In this document: in pieces, positions 18,225-27,835 of the stretch
How the letters are laid out: every line of letters starts with the position of its first letter
How positions within the stretch are numbered: position 1 is the stretch's first letter
Source: Micromonospora sediminimaris
GTDB taxonomy: Bacteria; Actinomycetota; Actinomycetes; Mycobacteriales; Micromonosporaceae
Reading direction: 5' to 3'
Length of the DNA stretch: 64,000 nt
Assembly (NCBI GenBank): GCA_900112325.1
Contig: FOLJ01000011.1
Coordinates: forward strand, 124,001 to 188,000
Made by a program: the position numbers and the translations under genes
Notes under the pieces: generated by a model
Told to the model about the DNA's origin: nothing
The model's database searches: none
Seen by the model: the letters and a program-made list of their open reading frames with translations, nothing else

Positions 18225-21200
18225 TCACCGCATGCCGCGGAGCGCGGTCTGCAGGCGTTCCTGGGCGCGGCGTCGGCGTTCGTTGCTGGCACCGAGGATG
18301 AGCAGCAGGAAGCCGACCGGGATCAGCGCCAGCCACGGACCGAGGCTGAACAGCGCGTGCACGGCCGCGATGGCGGTGACCACCGCACCGACGATGACCG
18401 GTGCCTGCTGCTGGGTCATCGAGCCGAAGACCAGCACCGCGACCGCGCCGAGCAGCAGCAGCACCTGGCGCATCGTGCTCGAATCGGTGGCCAGCACGAT
18501 CGCCAGGGTCGGCACGAAGGCGGCGAGCAGCGCCGGTCCGTACGCCACCCAGCTGCTCAGGTCGCTGCGCTGGCGTAGCTCCAGCACCCCCACCAGCAGG
18601 GCCAGCGCGGCGAACGGCAGGGTGTACGCCTCGGGCAGGGCCACGTCGGCGACCCGCATCAGGATCCACCAGGCGGTGATCTCGCAGAGCACCACCGCCC
18701 AGAACAGCACCCGTCGCTCCGTCGGCCGGCGGCCGGGCCGGGTCGCCGCGAGGCCGAGGACCGCACCCCAGGCGGCGAGCAGCGCGGCAATGTGCCGAGG
18801 TGAGTCGAAGGCCAGCGCCAGCGCGATCAGCGCGGCGGCGTGGCCGCTCCACTCCACGGTCGCCGCCTCGCGACGCGCCTCTGGACGGCGGAGCCGGGGG
18901 AGAGTTGCGGAGAAGACCTGCAACGCCGCGCCGACCGCCAGCACTCCGAACGCCGACCAGACCGGGGCGAGCCCGGCCACCAGGCCGGCGGTGAGCACGA
19001 ACAGTTGCGCCATCAGCGAGGCGAACAACCAGCCGAGCAGACGGGCCCGGGAAGTGAGGCCGTAGAGGGCGGCCACCAGCCCGACCCCGACCGCACCGCC
19101 GAGGGTGAACAGGGTCAGCTCCCGGGTGGCGAGACTGCCGGCGAGGCCGGCCCCGCCGGCCGCCAGCCCGATCACGAAGACCAGGACCCGGGCCAGTCGC
19201 AACGAGCGGGCCCGTTCCACCAGGGCCGGCGGCGGCGTCAGCGCCAGCCCCAGCATCGAGATGGTGAACACCGCCAGCGCCGACAGGGTGCTCGCCGGCC
19301 AGCCGCCGCCCAACGCGATCGGGGCGATGAGCAGGGTGACTGCGGCGCCGGGCAGCACCACCGGCACGGCCCGGGACCGACGGCCACCGCTGAACCCGGT
19401 GGCTGCCAGGGCCGCCGTCGCGGTGAGCAGCAGCGCGGTGAGCACATGGGTCGGGTTGACCGCTGCCGGCGGCGGGTCGAGCAGGGCCGCCGGTGGCCCC
19501 TGCCAGATCCGGCCGACGGTGCGATGCGGATCGACGAGGGCCGCGATCAGCGCCGGGGCGATGGAGACCAGGGCCAGCACGGTCGGCAGGGCGGCGGCGG
19601 CCAGCGCACCGGCGGCCGGGCTCACCCGCCACCGGCGCCGGTTGTCGTCGGGCAGCCGGCGCAGCGCCCCGTCGAGCAGCACGGTCCAGCGGCGTACCGG
19701 TTGGGCCGCGCCGACCGGCGGCTCGGTCGCCCCTCGTACGAGTTCGGCGAGCACACCGAGCAGCGCCGCCGCCGCGGCGTAGACCCCGACGGGCAGGGCG
19801 ATCGGTACGGCGGCGAACGCGGTCACGCTCGCCCCGCCGACCACGCCGGCGCTGGCCCAGGGCAGATACTGGGGAACCTGCCGACGGGCTGCGGCCACCG
19901 CGGCCAGGCCGAGACTCGATGCGGCCAGGCCGGCGGTGAGCACCACCTGCGGGGTGTGACCGAACTCGACGGCGAGGGCGGCGGTGGCACCCGGCAGCGC
20001 CAACAGTGCCGCGCACAGACCCGCGCCACCGATCTGCGCCAGGTGCGGCGGCATGCCCTCCGCCTCGATGTCCTCGACGAGTGGCTCGGCCATGTTGCGG
20101 GCCAGCGCAGCCACCACCGCGCCGATCAGGACGATGCTGCCCAGGGCCAGCGCGGTCGTCCACGGCCGCACCAGCCCGGCGCCGGCCGCGTGCAGCGCGA
20201 CCACCCCGGCCACGGTGATCCGGGACAGCGCCGCCCGGGGCTCGACCGTGGCGACCGCGGCCATCCCGAAGATGGTGGCGACCATGCCGCCGATCAGGAC
20301 CGGCGACCACCAGGGAAGCTCGAACGCGGCGGGCGCGCCGATGGTGGCGAGCACCACCGCCACGCCGGCCACGTCCCAGCGCCAGGGCGGGGGCAGCAGG
20401 ATGCCGGCCGCGACCGCGAGCAGCACCAGGGCGATCGGTCCCTGCCAGGTCGTACCGCCGGTCGGCGCGGCCGGCCAACCACTCAGGTCACCGTTCCAGA
20501 TCGGGCCGGGTGTGGCCAGCACGCCGACGCCGCCGCGCAGCGCCATCCAGCCGGCCAGCAGCCCGATCAGCAACCCACCGACCGTGAGGCCGAGCACCGG
20601 CCCGCGTCGCCACTCCTCGGGCATCGCCCGGGCCGCCACGGCGACCACCAGGACCAGCGCGGCGGCGACGGCGAGCTGCCCGCTGGGCGCGAGCACGGTG
20701 CCGATCCGTAGCAGGGTGGCGACAAGCGTGGCGGTCACCGCAGCGGCCGCCAGGTCGGAGCCGTCCAGGGTGAGATCGGAGCGGCGACCGGTGTCGATCG
20801 AGGGAGCCAGGAAGAGCAGCACCGCGGAGACCAGCAGCAGTGCGCCGACCCAGGCGTCCGCGACGGTGGCGCCTGGCGAGCCGAAACCGGCCGCGGCGAC
20901 CACCAACGCGCCCAGACCGGTGCCCACCGACAGCGGCACCGGAATCTGGCGTTGCGACACCTGCACGACGGCGGCGTAGCCGAGCGTGACGCAGCAGGCT
21001 AGGAAGCTGGCCGCGAGTACCGGTACGGTCGCTTCACGCAGGCTCGCCGGGGTCGGCGTGGTGTCCACCGGCAGGGTGGCCGACACGAAGGCGGCCACCG
21101 CTCCGGGCAGGGCGAAGGCGGCACCTCCGGCGGCCCAGGCGGAGACGGTGTCCGCCGCTGCCGGGGCGAGCCGGATCCGCGGAGCGGCGGCGATCAGCGC

Positions 21201-23153
21201 ACCGGCCACGACGAGGGTGGTCAGCACGGCGGCGGTCAACGCCGGCCGGGTGAGGGCCGCGCCCGCGCCGACCAGCCCGACCACGGCGGCGGCCACCGCG
21301 TGCGCCAGCGCAGCGCGGGGCGTACGCGCGGAGAGGCCAGCCGCCCCGATGCCGATCGCGGTCAGCACCATCGGCCACGGCGCCAACGTCCAGGCCAGCC
21401 CGAAGGAGGCCGGTACGGCAAGCGCGGTGAGCGCCGCACCGGTCACCGCGAACTCGCGGCGGATCTCCGGCGGCAGCGCCAGCACAGCGGCCACGGTCAG
21501 CAGGAAGGCGCTGGCCGCGAGCTGCCAGGCGGCCGGTCCCACGGCGGCGGCCAGTTCGGCCGGGTACCGGTCGAGGTCCGCGGCCCAGGCCGGCAGCGCC
21601 GCCTGGACGGGGGCGATTCCGGCCCGCAGCGCACTGCCGGCGACCACCACCCCGCTGACCGTGAGCGCCACCGCGGAGGCCAGTTGCGGACCCCGGCGGG
21701 CGGACTCGGGCACCGCCCGGACCGCCAGACCGGTGACCGTGATGACCGCCGCGATCAGCAGCAGGGCACGGCCGGGCAGCGCCACCGAGGCGATCCGCCC
21801 CAGCGCGCCGATGACAGCGAGGGTGAACACGCCCGCGCCCAGGTCGGGCAGGGGCGGTCGGCGGAGCACAAGCGTCCCGGCCAGGCAGACCGCGGCGGCG
21901 AGGAGGAGCACCAGGCCGGCGCCGGTCGCGCCCGGCACGGTGGTGGTCCGCAGCAGGGCGGTCACCGCGTACGCCAGGGCGAGGGCGACCGCCACCCCGT
22001 GCAGCACCCAGGTCAGTCCCCGCAGCCCGGGCACCGGTCGGGTCGGTCCGGTCGCGGTGCCGCCGACGGTGAGGTCCAGCAGTTCGCCGCCCTCCTCCGG
22101 CGCCGCCTCCGGCCTGCGGTCGGTCTGGCTCTCCTCGGCCGACCGCTGCCGGGGCGCTGCCGACCGGCCCGAGTCGGCCACGCCATCGGTGAGCGGCTGC
22201 TCCACGGTGACCGGTGAACGGGCCAGCCACAGGTCGAGCAGCGCGACCACGGTCAGCACCAGCGCCCAGCCCGCCGGGCCGGTGATCCGGTCGTACGCCA
22301 GCAGCGGCACCACCGGCTGGGCGGCCAGCACGGTGGCGAACCGGGGTGCGCGCAGCCTGGTCCACCCGGCGTAGCCGACCGAGACGGCAGCGGTGACCGC
22401 GAAGATCACTCCAGCGAAGACGGCACCGGAGGCGCCCCCGTTGCCGATCCGGTCCACGGCCCACAACGCGTACCCTGCGAGCGGCACCAGGAGCAGACCC
22501 ACCGCGGCGATGGTCTCGGCCGTCGAGGTCAACCCGCGCCGGACCAGCACCGGCGGGGCGAGCAGCATCAGTACCGTCGCGAGCAGCAGGATGCCGAGTC
22601 GGGCCAACGCGTCCATCGAGCTGGTGGCGACCACGGCGAACACCACCGCGGCGACGCCGAGCAGCAGCGCACCGAGGCCGAGCGGGATGTTCTGGACCTC
22701 CCGTGAGGAGGCTTCCGGTGGATGCTCAGGGTCGTCGGCGTCCAGCCAGACGGGTTCGGTCGGTGGCGGTGGCCCCTGGGCGCCGGCGCCCTGCCGGGGG
22801 ACCCGGGGCGGCGGAGTCGCGCCGTCGCGGGGTGGCGAGGCATCCTCGGACGTGGGACGCCGCGGCGGCCGACGACGGAGCACGCGGCGGGGGCGGGTGG
22901 CCTGCCGGAGCCGCTCGTCACCCTGACTGCCGGCGTGCGAGAGGATGTCCCGCTGAAAGAGCGCGGCCTGCATCTTCGCGGCGAGTTGCCGTTGCTCGCG
23001 GGCGATGGCGGCCTCGCGGGCCTTCAGCTCCGCGATGGATCGTTCGATCTCCGCCAGGTGATCGGCCCATTGTGGCTGGTGCGCGCCGCAGTGCGGGCAG
23101 CGAACCGCCGGCTTGATCTCCCGGCCGCACGAAGGGCACTGAAAGTTCGCCAC
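18225..23153 (-). CDS. very large polytopic membrane protein with N-terminal zinc ribbon
   Basis: 1642 residues. N-terminal zinc ribbon (CPSC at 6-9, CPHC at 18-21), a predicted coiled coil (about 28-70, AEIERSIAELKAREAAIARE), a Pro/Arg-rich disordered linker (about 80-150), then several dozen hydrophobic segments to the end. The membrane part is Ala/Val/Leu/Gly-rich with repeated patterns of about 400 residues, suggesting internal duplication. It ends in a basic tail (SNERRRRAQERLQTALRGM). GTG 23153 has GGAGGGG upstream. It resembles large uncharacterised actinobacterial permease-like proteins; no transporter motif is recognised and I assign no function. Confidence 0.8.
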   Translation of the reverse strand: MANFQCPSCGREIKPAVRCPHCGAHQPQWADHLAEIERSIAELKAREAAIAREQRQLAAKMQAALFQRDILSHAGSQGDERLRQATRPRRVLRRRPPRRPTSEDASPPRDGATPPPRVPRQGAGAQGPPPPTEPVWLDADDPEHPPEASSREVQNIPLGLGALLLGVAAVVFAVVATSSMDALARLGILLLATVLMLLAPPVLVRRGLTSTAETIAAVGLLLVPLAGYALWAVDRIGNGGASGAVFAGVIFAVTAAVSVGYAGWTRLRAPRFATVLAAQPVVPLLAYDRITGPAGWALVLTVVALLDLWLARSPVTVEQPLTDGVADSGRSAAPRQRSAEESQTDRRPEAAPEEGGELLDLTVGGTATGPTRPVPGLRGLTWVLHGVAVALALAYAVTALLRTTTVPGATGAGLVLLLAAAVCLAGTLVLRRPPLPDLGAGVFTLAVIGALGRIASVALPGRALLLIAAVITVTGLAVRAVPESARRGPQLASAVALTVSGVVVAGSALRAGIAPVQAALPAWAADLDRYPAELAAAVGPAAWQLAASAFLLTVAAVLALPPEIRREFAVTGAALTALAVPASFGLAWTLAPWPMVLTAIGIGAAGLSARTPRAALAHAVAAAVVGLVGAGAALTRPALTAAVLTTLVVAGALIAAAPRIRLAPAAADTVSAWAAGGAAFALPGAVAAFVSATLPVDTTPTPASLREATVPVLAASFLACCVTLGYAAVVQVSQRQIPVPLSVGTGLGALVVAAAGFGSPGATVADAWVGALLLVSAVLLFLAPSIDTGRRSDLTLDGSDLAAAAVTATLVATLLRIGTVLAPSGQLAVAAALVLVVAVAARAMPEEWRRGPVLGLTVGGLLIGLLAGWMALRGGVGVLATPGPIWNGDLSGWPAAPTGGTTWQGPIALVLLAVAAGILLPPPWRWDVAGVAVVLATIGAPAAFELPWWSPVLIGGMVATIFGMAAVATVEPRAALSRITVAGVVALHAAGAGLVRPWTTALALGSIVLIGAVVAALARNMAEPLVEDIEAEGMPPHLAQIGGAGLCAALLALPGATAALAVEFGHTPQVVLTAGLAASSLGLAAVAAARRQVPQYLPWASAGVVGGASVTAFAAVPIALPVGVYAAAAALLGVLAELVRGATEPPVGAAQPVRRWTVLLDGALRRLPDDNRRRWRVSPAAGALAAAALPTVLALVSIAPALIAALVDPHRTVGRIWQGPPAALLDPPPAAVNPTHVLTALLLTATAALAATGFSGGRRSRAVPVVLPGAAVTLLIAPIALGGGWPASTLSALAVFTISMLGLALTPPPALVERARSLRLARVLVFVIGLAAGGAGLAGSLATRELTLFTLGGAVGVGLVAALYGLTSRARLLGWLFASLMAQLFVLTAGLVAGLAPVWSAFGVLAVGAALQVFSATLPRLRRPEARREAATVEWSGHAAALIALALAFDSPRHIAALLAAWGAVLGLAATRPGRRPTERRVLFWAVVLCEITAWWILMRVADVALPEAYTLPFAALALLVGVLELRQRSDLSSWVAYGPALLAAFVPTLAIVLATDSSTMRQVLLLLGAVAVLVFGSMTQQQAPVIVGAVVTAIAAVHALFSLGPWLALIPVGFLLLILGASNERRRRAQERLQTALRGMR

Positions 23154-23263
23154 GACACCCCTCCACCCGCACTGTGGATTCCCACTGTCGCAGCATGCCC
23201 AAAGCGGGCCGGGAATTCGACAGTTGTCGGCGGGTCAAGCGCCAACATCACCGAAAGGCGCGA

Positions 23264-24691
23264 TCACGGTCGCCCCATGCCGCGGTACTCCCAGCCGGCC
23301 TGGGTCCACAGTGCGGGGTCGAGGCAGTTGCGGGCGTCGACGATTCGGCGGCCGGCGACGAGGTCGCCGAGGTGGCTGGGGTCGGCGTTGCGGAAGTCGG
23401 CCCATTCGGTGAGGACGCAGACCAGGTCGGCGCCGGTGACCGCCTCGGCCATGTCGGGCTCGTAGGTCAGTTCCGGTACGGCCCGGCGGGCGTTCTCCAT
23501 GCCCTGGGGGTCGTAGACGTGGACGTTGGCGCCGGCCTTGTGGAGCAGGGCGGCGACGGCGAGGGCGGGTGCGTCGCGTACGTCGTCGGTGTTGGGTTTG
23601 AAGGTGGCGCCGAGCACGGCGATGCGGGTGCCGGACAGGTCGGGGCCGGCGGGGCCGGAGCGGCGGCCGAGCAGGTCGGCGGCGAGTTGCAGGACGCGGG
23701 TGCGGCGGCGCAGGTTGATCAGGTCGACTTCGTGCAGGAAGCGTAGGGCTTCGCCGGCGCCGAGTTCCTGGGCGCGGGCCTGGAAGGCGCGGATGTCCTT
23801 GGGTAGGCAGGCGCCGCCGAAGCCGAGGCCGGCCTGGAGGAAGCGGTTGCCGATGCGGGGGTCGTAGCCGATGGCCTTGGCGAGTTGGGTGACGTCGCCA
23901 CCGGAGGCTTCGCAGACCTCGGCCATGGCGTTGATGAAGGAGATCTTGGTGGCGAGGAAGGCGTTCGCGGCGACCTTGACCAGTTCGGCGGTGGCGAAGT
24001 CGGTGACGACCAGGGGTACTTCGCGGTCCTCGGTGGCGGCGAGGTCGAACACGCCCTTGTGGGCGGCGTAGAGCATGCCGTTGGCCCATTCGCTCTTGAC
24101 GCCGACGACGATGCGGTTGGGGCGCAGCACGTCGTCGACGGCGAAGCCCTCCTGGAGGAACTCGGGGCTCCAGGCGACCTCGACGCCGAGGTCGGCGGGG
24201 GTGTGTTTGCCGACGAGTTGCTCCACCCATTCGGCGGTGCCGACCGGGACGGTGGACTTGCCGACGATCAGCGCCTTGCGGGTCAGGTGTTGGGCGAGGC
24301 CGGTGACCGACGCCTCGACGTACGACAGGTCGGCGCCCATGCCGTCGGCCCGCTGGGGGGTGCCGACGCAGATGAAGTGCACGTCACCGAACTCGGCGGT
24401 CTCGGCGATGTTGGTGCTGAACCGCAGCCGACCGGCGGCCAGGTTACGCCGCAGCAGCTCGTCCAGGCCGGGCTCGTGGATCGGCACCTCACCCGCGTTC
24501 AGCTTGGCGATCTTGTCCGCGTCGACGTCGAACCCGAGCACCTCGTAGCCGAGCTCGGCGTAGCAGATGGCGTAGGTCGCGCCGAGGTAGCCGGTGCCCA
24601 GGAAGGTCACCCGAGGGCGGGAGGCACCCGAGGGGGGCGTGACCGCCGCGATGGCGGGCACCGGCTGGGTGTTCGGGTACGGGATGGTCAC
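23264..24691 (-). CDS. UDP-glucose/GDP-mannose dehydrogenase family (UDP-glucose 6-dehydrogenase)
   Basis: 475 residues. Oxidises a UDP-sugar at C6 to the uronate with two NAD+. N-terminal Rossmann motif TFLGTGYLGATYA (about residue 30), the VGTP motif, GKSTVPVGTAE, the Lys in ATAELVKVAANAFLATKISF, and the catalytic Cys in FGGACLPKD (about residue 292). The C-terminal domain has LGATFKPNTDDVRDAP. Substrate is probably UDP-glucose; GDP-mannose or UDP-HexNAc cannot be excluded. GTG 24691 has GGAG upstream. It diverges from the acyl-CoA dehydrogenase gene. Confidence 0.9.
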   Translation of the reverse strand: MTIPYPNTQPVPAIAAVTPPSGASRPRVTFLGTGYLGATYAICYAELGYEVLGFDVDADKIAKLNAGEVPIHEPGLDELLRRNLAAGRLRFSTNIAETAEFGDVHFICVGTPQRADGMGADLSYVEASVTGLAQHLTRKALIVGKSTVPVGTAEWVEQLVGKHTPADLGVEVAWSPEFLQEGFAVDDVLRPNRIVVGVKSEWANGMLYAAHKGVFDLAATEDREVPLVVTDFATAELVKVAANAFLATKISFINAMAEVCEASGGDVTQLAKAIGYDPRIGNRFLQAGLGFGGACLPKDIRAFQARAQELGAGEALRFLHEVDLINLRRRTRVLQLAADLLGRRSGPAGPDLSGTRIAVLGATFKPNTDDVRDAPALAVAALLHKAGANVHVYDPQGMENARRAVPELTYEPDMAEAVTGADLVCVLTEWADFRNADPSHLGDLVAGRRIVDARNCLDPALWTQAGWEYRGMGRP

Positions 24692-24944
24692 GCCTGTCTT
24701 CTCCGCTCACACTGGCGCCGCGTGGCTGCGTCGCATTCCTTTGCGGCGCCACGGCGGGGCGCCGGAGAGGTGGTGGTCGTCTGCTGGGTTCCATCATCGC
24801 CGAGCGGCTTCAGGGTTTCGTCTTGCCCCAGCCTACGCGCCGGTAACATCGCCTGAACTGTGGTCGTTATCCTTCAGTCTGCGCGGTGGGTGTCCAGGTG
24901 ACGCTACAGACTGCGCATGATAGCGGTGAAGGGGAGGGGCTGAC

Positions 24945-26108
24945 ATGGCCGCAGAGCAGTCGTTCGACGCGTACCGCCTGCCGGAGGAGCACGAGGCGAT
25001 CCGGGAAGCGGTCCGTGAGGTCTGTGCGGCCAAGGTGGCTCCGCACGCGGCCGAGGCCGATGAGACAGGTGAGTTCCCGAAGGCGTCGTACGACGCGCTA
25101 CGTGCCGCCGACTTCCACGCACCGCACATCCCGGTCGAGTACGGCGGGGCCGGAGCGGACGCGCTGGCCACGGCGATCGTGATCGAGGAGGTCGCGCGGG
25201 CCTGCGCCTCGTCCTCGCTGATCCCGGCGGTGAACAAGCTGGGCACGATGCCGCTGCTGCTGGCCGGCTCCGACGAGATCAAGAGCCGCTACCTGACGCC
25301 GGTCGCCAGCGGCGAGGCGATGTTCTCGTACTGCCTCTCCGAGCCGGAGGCGGGCAGCGACGCGGCCGCGATGACCACCCGGGCGGTACGTGACGGCGAT
25401 CACTGGGTGCTCAACGGTGTGAAGCGCTGGATCACAAACGCCGGTGTCTCGAAGTTCTACACCGTCTTCGCGACGACCGATCCCACCGCCCGCTCCCGGG
25501 GCATCTCCGCCTTCGTGGTCGAGAAGTCCGATCCGGGGGTCAGCTTCGGCGCGCCCGAGAAGAAGCTGGGCATCAAGGGCTCTCCGACCCGCGAGGTCTA
25601 CCTGGACAACGTCCGGATCCCGGCGGACCGGATGATCGGTGCCGAGGGCACCGGCTTCGCCACCGCGATGAAGACCCTGGACCACACCCGGGTCACCATC
25701 GCCGCGCAGGCCGTCGGCATCGCGCAGGGCGCGCTCGACTACGCCAAGGGGTACGTCGCCGAGCGCAAGCAGTTCGGCAAGCCGGTCGCCGAGTTCCAGG
25801 GCGTGCAGTTCATGCTCGCCGACATGGGCATGAAGCTGGAGGCGGCCCGGCAGCTGACGTACGCGGCGGCCGGCCGCTCCGAGCGCGGCGACGCCGACCT
25901 GACCTACTTCGGCGCGGCAGCCAAGTGCTTCGCCTCGGACGCGGCCATGGAGATCACCACCGACGCGGTGCAACTGCTCGGCGGCTACGGCTACACCCGT
26001 GACTACCCGGTCGAGCGGATGATGCGGGACGCCAAGATCACGCAGATCTACGAGGGCACCAACCAGGTGCAGCGCATCGTGATGGCCCGCCAACTGCTCA
26101 AGGACTGA
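24945..26108 (+). CDS. acyl-CoA dehydrogenase
   Basis: 387 residues, typical short/medium-chain acyl-CoA dehydrogenase. FAD-binding CLSEPEAGSDAAAM and WITNAG, KLGIKGSPTREV, and the base Glu370 in YEGTNQVQR. Chain-length specificity is unknown. The ribosome binding site AGGGGAGG precedes the ATG. By synteny with purK/purE it matches M. tuberculosis fadE25 (Rv3274c). Its last 11 bases overlap the convergent HExxH gene, the left border of the accessory island. Confidence 0.94.
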   Translation: MAAEQSFDAYRLPEEHEAIREAVREVCAAKVAPHAAEADETGEFPKASYDALRAADFHAPHIPVEYGGAGADALATAIVIEEVARACASSSLIPAVNKLGTMPLLLAGSDEIKSRYLTPVASGEAMFSYCLSEPEAGSDAAAMTTRAVRDGDHWVLNGVKRWITNAGVSKFYTVFATTDPTARSRGISAFVVEKSDPGVSFGAPEKKLGIKGSPTREVYLDNVRIPADRMIGAEGTGFATAMKTLDHTRVTIAAQAVGIAQGALDYAKGYVAERKQFGKPVAEFQGVQFMLADMGMKLEAARQLTYAAAGRSERGDADLTYFGAAAKCFASDAAMEITTDAVQLLGGYGYTRDYPVERMMRDAKITQIYEGTNQVQRIVMARQLLKD

Positions 26109-27420
26109 CCGGAACCGGGTCGCCCGTCCGGCTCTCGGGTGGGCGACCGCCTGGGCCCGGCCGTTCGCCCGCCCGCCGGGCGATCGCCAGCGCGGTCCGT
26201 GGCACCGGCACCCGCTGCCAGTGGGCGACGGCCCGCCGGATCTCGGTCACCAGCAGCCGTCCGTGGACGGTGAGCCCGTCGGTGGCCAGCAGCGCTTCGG
26301 CCGTCCGGCGGCAGGCCGAGCGCAGGCGACCGAATTCGACCTGAGCGTGCAGGACCCCCGGCGAGTGCGGCTCGCGGTGCCACTGCCGGTACCAGAAGCC
26401 CAGTACGCCCGCGTGCGCGTACAGGCCCTGCACCAGGGCGGGCAACGGACGCGGATCCGGCCGCCACGGGGCGTGCAGGCGCAGGTCGTGCCCGCTCCGG
26501 ACGAGCGGGAACAGATCGGCCAGGGCGGCGAGCTTGCTGTGCTGAAGTTCATGCACCAGCGCCGCCGCCACCGAGGGTGGATCGCCACCGGCGGAGAGCG
26601 CGACACAGCCCGCCCCGTCCGGATGGGTTCCGCTGACCAAACCGTCCGTGTCGTCGGTTGTGGGTGATCGAGCCGGCACCGGCATGATCATGGTGATCGC
26701 GGCGGCCAACGCTCGGGCGTGTCGCCGGTGGTTGGTGGTGAGTACCCGCCACGCGGCGGCGAGGGACGTGTGCAGCGCCGTGGTCTCGGCGCGGGAGACC
26801 GGCCCGGCGACCACCGGATCGACCAGCGACCACAGCTGGTCGAGGCGGACGTCGAGCCCGCCGCCAGCGTGCAGCCGGGGCAACGACGACCAGGACGTGC
26901 CGTCCGCCGGCCCGTCGTCGACAATCACCGCCCCCGCGGCGACCTCCAGCCGGATTGCGCTGGTCGCCGGCGGCAGCAGGACGTGCCCCAGTGCGGGCAG
27001 CGCGAGGCGTCCCGGCATGCTGGACCGTGTCGGGAACTCGACACGCACCGATGCCCCGGCTGCCATGGCGACGGCAGCCGCGACTTGCGCCAGGGCCGCC
27101 GGCCGGGCGCGCGCCGGGTCCGTCGAACGCAGCGCGGCGAAGGTGTCGGCGAGCCAGACCCCGACCGTGGGATAGAGCAGGATTCGCCGCGCCGCCGCCG
27201 GGTGAGCCGCCCGCAGAACCCCCAGCTGCTGCCAGGCATGCAGGGCCGGGGCTGCGTCCGGGTGGCGCTGCCGGACGGCCAGGTCCACCACTGCGCGCAG
27301 GCTCAGCAGGTTCCGGCTGTGTCGAGCGGCGAGCAACCGGTCGATGGTGGTCGACCCGCCGCCACCGCGCGCCACCGCCAGGAAGGACTCGGCCGGCATC
27401 CGATGCCGCGGGGTGCGCAT
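26098..27420 (-). CDS. HExxH-motif protein, aKG-HExxH peptide beta-hydroxylase-like (FxSxx-COOH locus type)
   Basis: About 440 residues. The metal motif is HELQH at residues 290-294, embedded as AALVHELQHSKLAALADLF, which matches the wording of the TIGR04267 'HEXXH motif domain' family found beside FxSxx-COOH RiPP genes and now annotated as peptide beta-hydroxylases. The N-terminal part (ARHSRNLLSLRAVVDLA) and the C-terminal HRLL-type helices (VTEIRRAVAHWQR) fit too. ATG 27420 has GGAGG just upstream; the longer open frame above it is antisense to the next genes. Divergent from the FxsA-like gene by 127 bases. The hydroxylase role is from family knowledge; the substrate would be the neighbouring small protein by inference. 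Confidence 0.78.
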   Translation of the reverse strand: MRTPRHRMPAESFLAVARGGGGSTTIDRLLAARHSRNLLSLRAVVDLAVRQRHPDAAPALHAWQQLGVLRAAHPAAARRILLYPTVGVWLADTFAALRSTDPARARPAALAQVAAAVAMAAGASVRVEFPTRSSMPGRLALPALGHVLLPPATSAIRLEVAAGAVIVDDGPADGTSWSSLPRLHAGGGLDVRLDQLWSLVDPVVAGPVSRAETTALHTSLAAAWRVLTTNHRRHARALAAAITMIMPVPARSPTTDDTDGLVSGTHPDGAGCVALSAGGDPPSVAAALVHELQHSKLAALADLFPLVRSGHDLRLHAPWRPDPRPLPALVQGLYAHAGVLGFWYRQWHREPHSPGVLHAQVEFGRLRSACRRTAEALLATDGLTVHGRLLVTEIRRAVAHWQRVPVPRTALAIARRAGERPGPGGRPPESRTGDPVPVSP

Positions 27421-27547
27421 GGTGCCTCCGTTGACGTCGGTCGACGGCGGGGACGATGAATAACTGTGAAGGCTACGATAGGTTACTGTCGAAGCGCTGG
27501 CTGTGCTCGTCGGGCTACCTGGGCGGGGGTCGAAGGTGAGGCGGACC
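27421..27547. promoter_or_regulatory. divergent promoter region of the HExxH and FxsA-like/FxsT genes
   Basis: A 127-base gap between divergent starts. It has a locally AT-richer core around 27455-27490 (ATGAATAACTGTGAAGG, then ACGATAGGTTACTG) in otherwise very GC-rich sequence, consistent with -10 elements for one or both directions. I cannot fix exact boxes. Confidence 0.4.
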
Positions 27548-27835
27548 ATGCCGGGGATGGAAGGCGAGCCCCGACCACTGATCTCCGAGCTGATCGATGT
27601 GGACGGTCTCACGCAGAATGAGCTGGAAGCCCTGCCCCGAAGTCTGCTCCACCGCTCTCTGCGGCGGCTGCTGTCCGAGCGCGACGAGTGGGCCGGCGAC
27701 TTCCTGTGGTTCGACAACGTCAACACCGGCAACCCGGGGTTCGATCGGCGCGACCGCCGTCCGGCCGATGAGGCTGAGACGGCGGAGATGGGGGAAGGCG
27801 GCATGGACGACGACGGCCGACCGGAGCGCCGGTGA
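27548..27835 (+). CDS. FxsA-like small protein (candidate RiPP precursor with altered core)
   Basis: 95 residues. The first half (LISELIDVDGLTQNELEALP, then a basic amphipathic helix RSLLHRSLRRLLSE at about 31-44) resembles FxsA leader peptides, which also read 'L-I-D-V..L' then 'L..ALRRVL'. FxsA ends in Phe-x-Ser-x-x-COOH; here the chain continues as an aromatic/Asn-rich stretch, DFLWFDNVNTGNPGF (51-65), then an acidic, disordered tail ending PERR. There is no terminal FxSxx. ATG 27548 has AAGGTGAG upstream; GTG 27536 or 27503 are alternatives. It overlaps FxsT by GTGA, so it is translationally coupled. The precursor role is an inference. Confidence 0.6.
   Translation: MPGMEGEPRPLISELIDVDGLTQNELEALPRSLLHRSLRRLLSERDEWAGDFLWFDNVNTGNPGFDRRDRRPADEAETAEMGEGGMDDDGRPERR

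Noticed and set aside
23264..24691. Codon-use shift within the UDP-sugar dehydrogenase
   Set aside because: The 3' part seems to use GTC/CTC more than the 5' part, but the difference by eye is too small to claim conversion or transfer.
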